From NCBI GenBank assembly GCA_021324735.1, contig JAJPIO010000014.1:186001-250000 (forward strand): DNA of 64,000 nt, written 5' to 3'. Below the pieces are notes generated by a model. It was given only the letters and a program-made list of their open reading frames with translations, was not told where the DNA came from and searched no databases. Made by a program: the position numbers and the translations under genes. Below are positions 33,084 to 41,233 of this stretch, piece after piece. Numbering within the stretch: position 1 is the first letter of the stretch; every line of letters begins with the position of its first letter. Source of the DNA: Bacteroidota bacterium. Its GTDB lineage: Bacteria > Bacteroidota > Ignavibacteria > Palsa-1295.

Positions 33084-34379
33084 TCAAAGCTCCGGGACTA
33101 AGTCGGCCGCAGCCCAGCCATTGCGTATTGCACCCTCGATCGTAGCTGGAATTCCATTCTGTGCGAGATCGCCCGCCAAAATAAGGTTTGGAATTGGCGA
33201 TCGCAATGCTGGCCGCTTCGATTGTATACTCGGTGTAAGAAGCGGTGTTGCTCGTTTTTCCCTTATTATTTGATAATGGATACACGCAGCGCTTCGCATT
33301 TCCGGAATGGCGGCGCAAAGATCAGTCCATAATATGTGACGTATTTCTTCGTTCGTGCGAGCGGATAGCTCATCGGCAGCGCTTACCGTAAGCGCCAACC
33401 GCTGTGACGAAAAGTCGGACGCTCGCGGAAAGGCCCACTGAAGTGTTGTATCGAGAAAGGCGTGGACGGGCGTATCAAAGATCGCTCGGTCTATCCAGAA
33501 ATATGCATTAACGATCGTAGAGTATTTCCGATCGGGAAGACCCTGTTGAATGCCGGCCGGAAGAGCATCGAATTCCTGGCCGGTGTATATAACGAGATCG
33601 AATGTCTCGGTATGGTCATCGAACGCTACGGTAAATCCATCTTCCGATCGCTCGATCGATCGTACGGGCATTGAGCAAGTAACCTGTACACCTTCTTTTT
33701 GCATGAAGCTAATTGCTGGATAGATAAGCAACTCCGAAAGTCCAACCGTTGGGATCAAAAAGTCGGATGCTTCACGCTCGCCGAGGAATACTTCTCGAAA
33801 TACATTGACGAAGAGTACAGCACTTGCCTGGTCGATAGCTGAATTCGTTGTAGCAAGTACGATCGGCTCCCATAATTTATGTATCAGGCTTTGCGGCTGC
33901 TTCAAAGCACGAAATAACTCGATGCACGTCATTTCTTCGAAGCCGTTCGGCAACGGACCTGATTCAACCGCCAGTCCAAGCTCCGTAGCATAGAATTTCT
34001 CTTTGGCCGTAAGCAGGTTCGAACTCCACATGCCGGCAAGGAGGTTAAACGGCGGTTCGGAATCGGGAGGTACCCGCAAAATTTGAGTAACGCCTGACTG
34101 ATGAAACCGGATCGACAACGGTACGCGCTCGATAAGGTGATCGGAGCCGATCAGCTTGAGGTATTCGAGTGTTTTTGTATAGCATCCCATAAGGAGATGC
34201 TGACCGTTATCGATTAAATCGCCTGTTTTCGGATCGAGATACGAGCGGGTCCTGCCGCCCGCCTCTTTTCGGGCCTCGAAGACTCGTAGGTTCTTATACC
34301 CGCGCTGGACCAGGGAAGTGGCCGTGGACAAGCCGCCAACTCCGGCACCAATGACAGCGATTCTTCGTGATAGGTCCAA
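33084..34379 (-). CDS. hpnE: Hydroxysqualene dehydroxylase HpnE (FAD-dependent)
   Basis: The 431-residue amine-oxidase-type flavoprotein begins with the FAD fold VIGAGVGGLSTATSLVQRGY (about 9-28), followed by RVFEARKEAGGRTRS and DLIDNGQHLLMGCYTKTL, then ends in LILAGDLAQNGIPATIEGAI, the HpnE arrangement of FAD contacts. HpnE reduces hydroxysqualene to squalene in the HpnCDE route, providing the hopanoid precursor. HpnC, HpnD and squalene-hopene cyclase are not in this window. The start is a TTG at 34379-34377, six bases from the ATG of the divergent gene; no ribosome-binding site is seen. It might instead belong to a related squalene/phytoene-desaturase-like enzyme. Confidence 0.85.
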   Translation of the reverse strand: MDLSRRIAVIGAGVGGLSTATSLVQRGYKNLRVFEARKEAGGRTRSYLDPKTGDLIDNGQHLLMGCYTKTLEYLKLIGSDHLIERVPLSIRFHQSGVTQILRVPPDSEPPFNLLAGMWSSNLLTAKEKFYATELGLAVESGPLPNGFEEMTCIELFRALKQPQSLIHKLWEPIVLATTNSAIDQASAVLFVNVFREVFLGEREASDFLIPTVGLSELLIYPAISFMQKEGVQVTCSMPVRSIERSEDGFTVAFDDHTETFDLVIYTGQEFDALPAGIQQGLPDRKYSTIVNAYFWIDRAIFDTPVHAFLDTTLQWAFPRASDFSSQRLALTVSAADELSARTNEEIRHILWTDLCAAIPEMRSAACIHYQIIREKRATPLLTPSIQSKRPALRSPIPNLILAGDLAQNGIPATIEGAIRNGWAAADLVPEL

Positions 34380-34385
34380 CGTACT

Positions 34386-34832
34386 ATGAAGAGAAAAGCG
34401 AATCCGTCAAGATCAAAGAAGCTTCCAAAATCGAAGAAACTTCGCGATAAGCATTTGGCAGAAGCATTCGAAGGCGATTTCAATTCGAGTTCGAAAAAAC
34501 AACAGCCAAATTTTTATGCTCGAGTTTATGAGATCGTAGAACAAATACCTGTAGGAAAGGTCACGACCTACGGCGCGATCGCAGAAATACTGGGTATGAA
34601 ACGATCGTCTCGAATGGTCGGGCAGGCATTATCGGCTGTACCTAAGGATTCCGACCTGCCTGCTCAGCGCGTGATCAACCGGATCGGCGCACTTTCGGGA
34701 GCTCATCATTTCGGTGGTTATGAGCGAATGCGAAGCCTGCTACGCCGCGAAGGTGTCACATTTAAGGGCGAATTAGTTGATATGGAGAAGCATTTTTGGG
34801 ATCCCAGAGCCGCCGATCGAGGCCTTTTATAA
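34386..34832 (+). CDS. Alkyltransferase-like (ATL) protein, MGMT fold without the acceptor Cys
   Basis: The 148-residue protein has the MGMT DNA-binding core: VYEIVEQIPVGKVTTYGAIA (about 47-66), the Arg finger in SSRMVGQALSAVP and the substrate loop DLPAQRVINRIGALSG. The active-site motif PCHRV of methyltransferases is PAQRV here (A93 in place of Cys, Q94 in place of His), so it cannot accept alkyl groups. ATL proteins bind O6-alkylguanine and hand the lesion to nucleotide excision repair. The first 40 residues are Lys-rich; a TTG at 34455 would drop most of them. The gene starts six bases from divergent hpnE. Confidence 0.9.
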   Translation: MKRKANPSRSKKLPKSKKLRDKHLAEAFEGDFNSSSKKQQPNFYARVYEIVEQIPVGKVTTYGAIAEILGMKRSSRMVGQALSAVPKDSDLPAQRVINRIGALSGAHHFGGYERMRSLLRREGVTFKGELVDMEKHFWDPRAADRGLL

Positions 34833-34881
34833 CTATCTTTTGTAAGCACATACTATGGCGTAATCAGCATTAAATTAGCCG

Positions 34882-34910
34882 ATCGCCATGACCGTGAAGG
34901 TCTTGGCGAT
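34882..34910. repeat. Palindromic repeat related to the CTAAAG family
   Basis: ATCGCCATGACC and GGTCTTGGCGAT form a 12-bp hairpin with one mismatch, followed by GGAGCGGAAGCCTTTAGGAC. The string GGAGCGGA also follows element B of the repeat cluster at 25373-25484, and CCTTTAGG is the same core. It lies between the alkyltransferase-like gene and the E2 gene. Confidence 0.6.
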
Positions 34911-35003
34911 GGAGCGGAAGCCTTTAGGACAATAATGTGTTTAGGGCTTGCTTTTGACCAAAATCTCACTCCCATAACGATCATCGGGACGATAATTATT
35001 TAA

Positions 35004-36776
35004 ATGGCGACGAACGTAGTAATGCCCAAGATGGGCGAATCGATTACTGAAGGCACGATACTCCGCTGGCTCAAGAAAGAAGGAGAGGCCGTCCAAAAGG
35101 ACGAGCCGATCCTCGAAATTTCGACGGATAAGGTCGATACTGAAGTACCATCACCGGTTGCCGGGACGCTCCTTAAAATTTTAGCGCAAGAGAAACAAAC
35201 GGTTGCAGTTGGCGAACCGATCGCGTCCATTGGCACCAATGGGGAAGCGACGGCAACGCCCTCGCAGAAGCCTGCAGCCCAGGCGCCTCCGCCCGCTCCT
35301 GCATCGAACGGGGCAGCACAGCAGCAATCAGCACCTCCGCCTGTACAACAAACTGCTCCAGCGCCGCAGCAACAGCCTGCCGCAACCGGCGGACAACAGG
35401 TTGTGATGCCTAAAATGGGTGAATCGATCGCTGAAGGTACGATTCTTCGCTGGCTGAAGAAAGAAGGAGACAAAGTAGAAAAGGACGAGCCCATCCTCGA
35501 GATCTCGACCGATAAAGTGGACACCGAAGTGCCGGCTCCATTCGCTGGTACCCTTACGCAGATCGTCGCGAAGGAGAAGGAGACAGTACCTGTCGGTGCA
35601 ACGATAGCCTATATCTCAACGGGCGCAGGTGCACCAGCACAGCAAACAACAGCTCCGCAGCCAACTGCCGCTGCTCCACAAGCCCCTGCTCCTCAGCCGG
35701 TTCAGCAAGCGGCTCCTCGGCCGGTATCAGCACCCGCTCCCGCAATGCAGGCGTCGGAAGCTCCGGTGAACGATAATCGCTTTTATTCTCCTCTGGTAAA
35801 ATCCATCGCAAAAGCCGAGGGTATTTCACAGCAGGAGCTTACTTCGATCCCGGGCTCAGGTTTGGGCGGACGCGTGAACAAGAACGACATGTTGAAATAT
35901 GTCGAAGCGCGCAGATCAGGCGGCGCTACATTCGCTCCAGCGCCAAGCCATGCGCCTTCTGCACCTTCGTATGCGCCTCAGGCTCCGGCATTCGCACCGT
36001 CGACTCCTCAGCCTATGGCTGCGCCGAGTTTTGCTTCGGGTGGCGAATCGGTTACCGTCATTCCGATGGATAACATTCGTCAGCGGATAGCAGAACACAT
36101 GGTGCGCTCGGTGCATACGAGCCCGCATGTAACGTCGATCAGTGAAGTCGATGTAACCAATATTATTAATTACCAACGTAAGAACAAGGATACCTTCCAG
36201 CAACGCTATGGCGTGAAGCTTACGCTTACGCCGATCTTTGTCGAATGCATGGTGAAGGCGCTACGCGAATTCCCATTCATCAATGCATCGATCGAGGGTA
36301 CGAATATCGTCGTTCGCAACGAGATCAATTTTGGTATTGCGGTAGCGATGCCACAGCAAGAGGGCTCGCCGCTTCCACCAGCGCTCATTGTGCCGGTCAT
36401 TAAGCATGCGGATAAGCTCAGTCTTGCAGGGCTGGCACAGGCGGTAGGTGAGCTCGCGAATAAGGCACGCCAGAAAAAACTAACGCCGGATGACATTTCA
36501 GGCGGCACGTTCACGCTGACGAATCCTGGAATGTTTGGCAATATTCTTTCGACGCCGATCATCAATCAGCCGAACCTTGCCATCATGACGACCGGGGCGA
36601 TCGTTAAGCGCCCTGTGGTGAAAACCGACGCCGATGGCAACGATTACATCGCGATCCGCTCGATGATGTTCCTCGGTCTTTCACACGATCACCGTCTCAT
36701 CGACGGCCTTTATGCCGTGCAGTTCACCGAACGGGTGAAACAATACATGGAGGCGTTCAAAGGCGACGGGATCTAG
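35004..36776 (+). CDS. 2-oxoacid dehydrogenase E2 component with two lipoyl domains
   Basis: The 590-residue protein has two N-terminal lipoyl domains (about 1-78 and 130-208), each with EISTDKVDTE and a lipoyl-lysine (K43 and K171). They are separated by Ala/Pro/Gln-rich linkers, followed by a peripheral-subunit-binding domain (FYSPLVKSIAKAEGI, GSGLGGRVNKNDML, about 255-295) and a C-terminal acyltransferase domain (about 350-590) with the catalytic HxxxDG motif (H563, D567). The start is MATNVVMPKMGES, with no obvious ribosome-binding site. The substrate (pyruvate, 2-oxoglutarate or branched chain) is uncertain; no E1 or E3 gene is adjacent. A strong terminator follows. Confidence 0.93.
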   Translation: MATNVVMPKMGESITEGTILRWLKKEGEAVQKDEPILEISTDKVDTEVPSPVAGTLLKILAQEKQTVAVGEPIASIGTNGEATATPSQKPAAQAPPPAPASNGAAQQQSAPPPVQQTAPAPQQQPAATGGQQVVMPKMGESIAEGTILRWLKKEGDKVEKDEPILEISTDKVDTEVPAPFAGTLTQIVAKEKETVPVGATIAYISTGAGAPAQQTTAPQPTAAAPQAPAPQPVQQAAPRPVSAPAPAMQASEAPVNDNRFYSPLVKSIAKAEGISQQELTSIPGSGLGGRVNKNDMLKYVEARRSGGATFAPAPSHAPSAPSYAPQAPAFAPSTPQPMAAPSFASGGESVTVIPMDNIRQRIAEHMVRSVHTSPHVTSISEVDVTNIINYQRKNKDTFQQRYGVKLTLTPIFVECMVKALREFPFINASIEGTNIVVRNEINFGIAVAMPQQEGSPLPPALIVPVIKHADKLSLAGLAQAVGELANKARQKKLTPDDISGGTFTLTNPGMFGNILSTPIINQPNLAIMTTGAIVKRPVVKTDADGNDYIAIRSMMFLGLSHDHRLIDGLYAVQFTERVKQYMEAFKGDGI

Positions 36777-36798
36777 GTATTATCTGACTTTTAACAGA

Positions 36799-36832
36799 AT
36801 CCGGCAGTTGTAAAAACGCTGCCGGATTTTTT
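36799..36832 (+). terminator. Rho-independent terminator after the E2 gene
   Basis: Perfect 10-bp stem AATCCGGCAG/CTGCCGGATT with a 10-base loop followed by a T-rich run, 22 bases past the stop codon. Confidence 0.9.
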
Positions 36833-37019
36833 ATTCTATACTATTGATAGCTTCCTTTCTCACGTATCTGAGTATTAATTGAGTAGTCTCTTTCGGTAAC
36901 TCACTCGCCTGGTTTGGGTTTTCTTTGTGCGTGTGAGGCAATGGTGCTTCATGCACGCCGTAATCAGTCCTAAAAAACGGATGCGTTCACTTCTCGAACA
37001 TAGATTGAAAGGAAACACC

Positions 37020-38765
37020 ATGAAATTGATTGGTAGAAAACTATTAGGAATCGTTTTTATTGCGACGATCCTTTTTGCGGGACTGACGTCCCGTGCGTAT
37101 GGCTATAGGATCTCGACGCAATCGGACAGTATAAATGTTACCACTGCGACCGGGACATCGACCAGCGCATGGATCGCGGTGTTCGACGGCCGTGATACCT
37201 TACCGAATCTCTCCAAAGGGACCATTCACGTCTCCTTTACATCAAGCAGTTCAGAACTTACAATGGTAAGCGATTCGGTCATCCAATTTGTCGGTATTAC
37301 CTGGATCCAGATCAATTATGCGCCGACTGGTTCGGCTCGCTGCTCTGGAACACTTACGATCACCAGTGATAGTAATACGGTAACGGTGGGCGTTCAGGGG
37401 ATACCAATTCATCATTTCCCTGTCACCGTTGATGTCTGGGGACTTGATAGTCTGCCATTAGGTGACTATTGTCCTTCCGGTACGAATGTAGGAGTCTACA
37501 ACCAGAATCCTGATACCATTTACATTACGAAGATCGAGTTAGTAGACGATCCGGCACCGGGTACTCAATTCCACTTTAAGTCCACTCCGGACGTGCCCAC
37601 ATGGGTACCGGGACATGCATCGTATGGTATGTGGTGGCTTTGCGTGAATACGTCGGCTGATTCCGTCGATTATAGTGGCAGTATAACCATTATTTATACC
37701 TACCATGGAGTAACCGATTCCGCGACGGTATTCATTCATGCTCACCGTAAACCACTTAATACAACCTGCCTTACAGCGTCCAGTGGTGATTTTGGATCGG
37801 TGACGGAAGGGAGTAGTGAGATGAAGTCGATCACACTGACGAACGTCACCCGTTCTGCTATTCATCTTGATTCTGCAGAACTAAGCGGTGCTACGTTTAG
37901 TCTTACCTCCGGCAGCTTCCCTTTAACGATTCCTTCCGGTTCGAGCAAGAGTGTGAACGTGACGTTTAGCATGCCAAGCCCGCATCCCGATTATCATTAT
38001 AGTGGAACATTAACCATCTGGGTTCGCGGTACAAGCCCGGATAGTTTGCAGTGCTCGAATGCCGTCATTCCGCTATCTGGTGATCTGCTGATTCCGATCG
38101 TCGATACGATCACGCTCGATGTTCCGCCAGATTCGGCCTCTCTAACAATTACGGCCCATGTTACTAAAACGCGCCATGTGATATTGATACATAATACTGG
38201 CTCCAATAAACTGTTGCTTAATAGTCTATCTGTATCGATGAGCGATACAACGGTGAATGCGTTCTTTGGCACGGGAGGGCAGACCGCTTACTTGTATGAT
38301 TCTCTCGTGTCCGGAGGCACATCGGGACCGATATATTTAACGCTCGATGCTCAGGATACAGGGACCTACACGCTTAATCTGACGCTGACCTATACCGTGA
38401 TGAAAGCTCATTCTCGCAATGAAATTACATCGGAAAACACATATCACTATACGGTCATTGCTCACCGATTGCCGAATCTTGCGGCTGCTGTTACGCCACA
38501 GCCGGCAATCGTAACTGCTGACTTTAGTATTAGTCCGAATCCGACGCACGGCTTTGTCACGATCCAATTGCCAGAAGGCATTCCATCTCAGATCGAGATC
38601 TTCGATGTGCTGGGCAATCGGGTATTCCAAACACAGGCTACGGACGAATTCCGGTGGAATGGAGAGACTTTAGAAGCTGCCGGCAGCTACATCGTGAAAG
38701 TAACTGTACGGCGTTCGGATGGCACGATCTCAACAGCATCTAAACGATTGGTTATTCTGCGGTAG
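37020..38765 (+). CDS. Secreted protein with ASH/choice-of-anchor-like domains and T9SS sorting domain
   Basis: The 581-residue protein starts at the ATG after AAAGGAAACACC; the earlier in-frame ATG at 36927 would add 31 residues that do not resemble a signal. The signal peptide is LLGIVFIATILFAGLTSRAYG. The mature part consists of three to four immunoglobulin-like beta domains, of which one (about 250-350) has the DFGSVTEGSSEMKSITLTN motif of choice-of-anchor D/ASH domains. The C-terminus is a T9SS type A domain (FSISPNPTHGFVTIQL, IEIFDVLGNRVF, AAGSYIVKVT). Function is unknown; it is likely surface-attached or released. It forms its own unit between two terminators. Confidence 0.85.
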   Translation: MKLIGRKLLGIVFIATILFAGLTSRAYGYRISTQSDSINVTTATGTSTSAWIAVFDGRDTLPNLSKGTIHVSFTSSSSELTMVSDSVIQFVGITWIQINYAPTGSARCSGTLTITSDSNTVTVGVQGIPIHHFPVTVDVWGLDSLPLGDYCPSGTNVGVYNQNPDTIYITKIELVDDPAPGTQFHFKSTPDVPTWVPGHASYGMWWLCVNTSADSVDYSGSITIIYTYHGVTDSATVFIHAHRKPLNTTCLTASSGDFGSVTEGSSEMKSITLTNVTRSAIHLDSAELSGATFSLTSGSFPLTIPSGSSKSVNVTFSMPSPHPDYHYSGTLTIWVRGTSPDSLQCSNAVIPLSGDLLIPIVDTITLDVPPDSASLTITAHVTKTRHVILIHNTGSNKLLLNSLSVSMSDTTVNAFFGTGGQTAYLYDSLVSGGTSGPIYLTLDAQDTGTYTLNLTLTYTVMKAHSRNEITSENTYHYTVIAHRLPNLAAAVTPQPAIVTADFSISPNPTHGFVTIQLPEGIPSQIEIFDVLGNRVFQTQATDEFRWNGETLEAAGSYIVKVTVRRSDGTISTASKRLVILR

Positions 38766-38794
38766 AATTCTATCGTAGAATCTCGTCATAAAGC

Positions 38795-38830
38795 AAAAAT
38801 GGGGACGCATGGCCATGCGCCCCCATTTTT
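38795..38830. terminator. Bidirectional terminator between the T9SS gene and the S1 gene
   Basis: Outer stem AAAATGGGG/CCCCATTTT with a second self-complementary core CGCATGGCCATGCG inside and T or A runs on both sides. It serves the plus-strand gene ending at 38765 and the minus-strand gene ending at 38846. Confidence 0.9.
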
Positions 38831-38845
38831 ATGTAAAATAGACTT

Positions 38846-40204
38846 TTATTTTTCTTGCTGCTCTTGTTGTACGAGCTTGTCGCGCAATGCTGCCAGTGAA
38901 TCGGAGAGGGAATAGCTGGAAGCGCGGCTTGTTGCGCGATAATTTCTCAGCGTATTCCGTTGAGCTTCTTTTTCTGCGGCAATAAGCGACATAGTAATGC
39001 GCGGTGTTGAGCGTCCTTCGCCTCGGCGTCCGCGATCGAATTCGATTACGCGTAGTCCTTCGATCGGCTTACCAGCCTTGAACACATCTTCGAGCCGTTC
39101 GATGCGATCGTGAGATAACTCGCGGCGCGGCACAAAACCTTCGGCGCCATGCTCCAGCGATACCACGACACCGCCGCGGTTTACTTCTTTGATCGTACCG
39201 TTGTGGTCGGTGCCCGGCTTGAACGTATTCTCGATGAGGCGTATAGGATCCTCGACGAGTTGTTTCCGGCTCACCGTAATACGCCGGTCGTCGGGGGTAA
39301 CCGTAAGAAGCTTTACTTCCAGCTCATCGCCAATATTCAATACTTCCGCGACAGAACCGATGCGATGCCATGCGATCTCGGACATCGGAAGAAATGCGAT
39401 CAGGCCGTTTGGCAGTGCGACTTCTGCACCGAAATTTCCGATCGTCGTTACTTTTACAGTGTGAGTTTGTCCGGGCTCATACTCACTGAACTTCGCTAAC
39501 TCCGGATCTTCGGTAAGTTGCTTTACACCCAAGCGCACCTGGCGGCGGCCGCGATCGAGCGAAAGAATCTTTGCTTTTACACTGTCACCACGCTTGATGA
39601 CCTCGTACGGATGCTCGATGTGCTGCCATGCAAGATCACGCAAACGAATCACAGCATCGATGCCCGCACCGAGATCGACCACTACATTGTCCTTACTGAA
39701 GGTCTTTACCTTCACATCGACAATATCACCGACATTGAAATTCTTGATCGCTTCTTTACCCGCATTACGGATCTCATCTTCGAGGATCGCGCGATGGCTT
39801 ACAGTAATATCAGCGCCACCAACTTTTGGCCGTACGTTGGTAATGCGAACGGGAAGCGTTTTGCCGAAGTAATTGGCGATGTTGCGGTTCGGGTCACGGT
39901 CAATATTATCGTTAGGCATAAATGCCATCACGTTCGTACCGTTGGTGCCAACGCCTTGAATTTCCATTTCGAGACCATTGCGTTGCCACTTTACAACGCG
40001 AGCCTGCACCGTCTCTTTCGATCGCATTTTTGCGCGCAAGGGCTCCCACTCGTCCTGTACACGCTCGGTGGTAGGAGCGGTATTCTCGTGCGGTTCAGAG
40101 GGGGATGGTGTCGCCGATTCGGAAGATTCTGTGGTGTTAGAAAGTGATTCCGGATCGACAGAGGATTGTTCGGAAAGAGTATCGATGGTTGCTTCAGCAG
40201 TCAT
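38846..40204 (-). CDS. rpsA: 30S ribosomal protein S1-like protein, four S1 domains
   Basis: The 452-residue protein has an acidic Ser/Glu/Thr-rich N-terminus (about 1-55) and four S1 RNA-binding domains, with cores VQARVVKWQRNGLEMEI, GDIVDVKVKTFSKDNVVVDL, TVKVTTIGNFGAEVALPNG and HNGTIKEVNRGGVVVSLEHG. Each is followed by the LS/WxxI and RRI/LGVKQL pieces that close an S1 barrel. Enterobacterial S1 has six domains; four- to five-domain versions are common outside. It would promote initiation on mRNAs with weak ribosome-binding sites, which are frequent here. I chose the ATG at 40204, as the frame to 40318 adds 38 residues of non-S1 type. Could also be an S1-type RNA-binding regulator. Confidence 0.88.
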   Translation of the reverse strand: MTAEATIDTLSEQSSVDPESLSNTTESSESATPSPSEPHENTAPTTERVQDEWEPLRAKMRSKETVQARVVKWQRNGLEMEIQGVGTNGTNVMAFMPNDNIDRDPNRNIANYFGKTLPVRITNVRPKVGGADITVSHRAILEDEIRNAGKEAIKNFNVGDIVDVKVKTFSKDNVVVDLGAGIDAVIRLRDLAWQHIEHPYEVIKRGDSVKAKILSLDRGRRQVRLGVKQLTEDPELAKFSEYEPGQTHTVKVTTIGNFGAEVALPNGLIAFLPMSEIAWHRIGSVAEVLNIGDELEVKLLTVTPDDRRITVSRKQLVEDPIRLIENTFKPGTDHNGTIKEVNRGGVVVSLEHGAEGFVPRRELSHDRIERLEDVFKAGKPIEGLRVIEFDRGRRGEGRSTPRITMSLIAAEKEAQRNTLRNYRATSRASSYSLSDSLAALRDKLVQQEQQEK

Positions 40205-40365
40205 AATGAGTCCAAGTTCGACCGTCAGGCCTCTGGTTTCGTACGCTTTGTTACAGCCCCAGAACAGGCATAATAACGGGAAGTGGAAAAGCCTCTCGGC
40301 CGGAAGGCAGTTCCGCATTCCGTAAAGAATGAAGAATAACGAACGATGAATTATATTTTGCTTGT

Positions 40366-40803
40366 CTAACCTTCGATCAAGAATTGTTCTAATCCTTCTC
40401 GGAGGCGGTCGGGAATCCGTTGCGGCCGAAGAGTTTTTTGGCCGACGGTCACTAGCACGCAGTGCCCTGTTGTCAGAATTTCACCAACGGTACCTTTCTT
40501 GGAAAGGGTACGAACGACCTCGAAGGAAAGCGTCATGGATGTTTTACCAATTCGGCTGACCCAGATCGCAGTGGTGAGAAGGTCATCGAGGTACGCAGGC
40601 GACTTGAAATCGCAATGGAATTGGGCACGAACAGGATAAACGTCGAGAATATCGAAATATTCGGAATAGGGCAGGCCCATTGCTCGATACATTTCCAGCT
40701 CGGCTATTTCAAAAAAACGGACGTAGCTTCCGAAATAAATGATACCGGCATGGTCGACATCCGACCAGCGTACCCGCTCTTGTACCTCGAATCGTTTACC
40801 CAT
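40366..40803 (-). CDS. YbgC/FadM-type acyl-CoA thioesterase
   Basis: The 145-residue hotdog-fold protein starts KRFEVQERVRWSDVDHAGII, with the YbgC-type Asp in DVDHAG. It continues YFGSYVRFFEIAELEMYRAM with the hotdog helix, and AIWVSRIGKTSMTLSFEVVR. The family hydrolyses medium- or long-chain acyl-CoA, 4-hydroxybenzoyl-CoA or acyl-carrier thioesters. It is a single gene, transcribed in the same direction as rpsA but 161 bases upstream. No Tol-Pal genes, which often accompany ybgC, are nearby. Confidence 0.88.
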   Translation of the reverse strand: MGKRFEVQERVRWSDVDHAGIIYFGSYVRFFEIAELEMYRAMGLPYSEYFDILDVYPVRAQFHCDFKSPAYLDDLLTTAIWVSRIGKTSMTLSFEVVRTLSKKGTVGEILTTGHCVLVTVGQKTLRPQRIPDRLREGLEQFLIEG

Positions 40804-40905
40804 CTATACTACAGCGTTGCCCAAAGGCGACCTGAAGCGGAAACTATTACAGCGCGTTAAACGTCCCTGCGAACCGATTCTTTACAATCCAAAATAACTT
40901 AGATC

Positions 40906-41220
40906 ATGATACTAAACGCCGAGGGCCGCGCCCGCTTACAGTCTCATCTTCAGAATGTACTTCGCCAGCCATGCTCCGTCTGTGGTGGCAACAGCTTCCA
41001 GTTGGAAGACTCGATCTTTGAACTCCGGGAGTTTGTCGGTGGTGGTGTAGCAGCCGATGGGATCGTAAAACCCGTTCTTACTATCACCTGTCAGTCATGC
41101 GGCCACATTAATTTCATGAGTCCGCTTTCGACCGGTATTATTTCGTACAACCCGCCGCAAATGCAGGCACAGCCGGAACCTACCGTTATTACAACGGAAG
41201 AGTCGACCGAAGAAGATTAA
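40906..41220 (+). CDS. Small zinc-ribbon protein of unknown function
   Basis: The 104-residue protein contains two CxxC knuckles, C23-S-V-C26 and C62-Q-S-C65, separated by 35 residues (RQPCSVCGGNSFQLEDSIFE and LTITCQSCGHINFMSPL). This is the spacing of a zinc ribbon that binds one Zn(II). The C-terminal 30 residues are acidic and Gln/Pro-rich (VITTEESTEED). The cytosolic protein might bind nucleic acid or a partner, but no family is recognised. A terminator follows in the plus direction, inside the 3' end of the convergent TPR gene. Confidence 0.72.
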   Translation: MILNAEGRARLQSHLQNVLRQPCSVCGGNSFQLEDSIFELREFVGGGVAADGIVKPVLTITCQSCGHINFMSPLSTGIISYNPPQMQAQPEPTVITTEESTEED

Positions 41221-41233
41221 CGCTTTTTTTAGA

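Noticed and set aside
35000-35524. Minus-strand 174-codon Cys/Ser-rich frame opposite the E2 gene
   Set aside because: An antisense shadow of the repetitive lipoyl domains and Ala/Pro linker; its apparent repeats mirror the two lipoyl domains.
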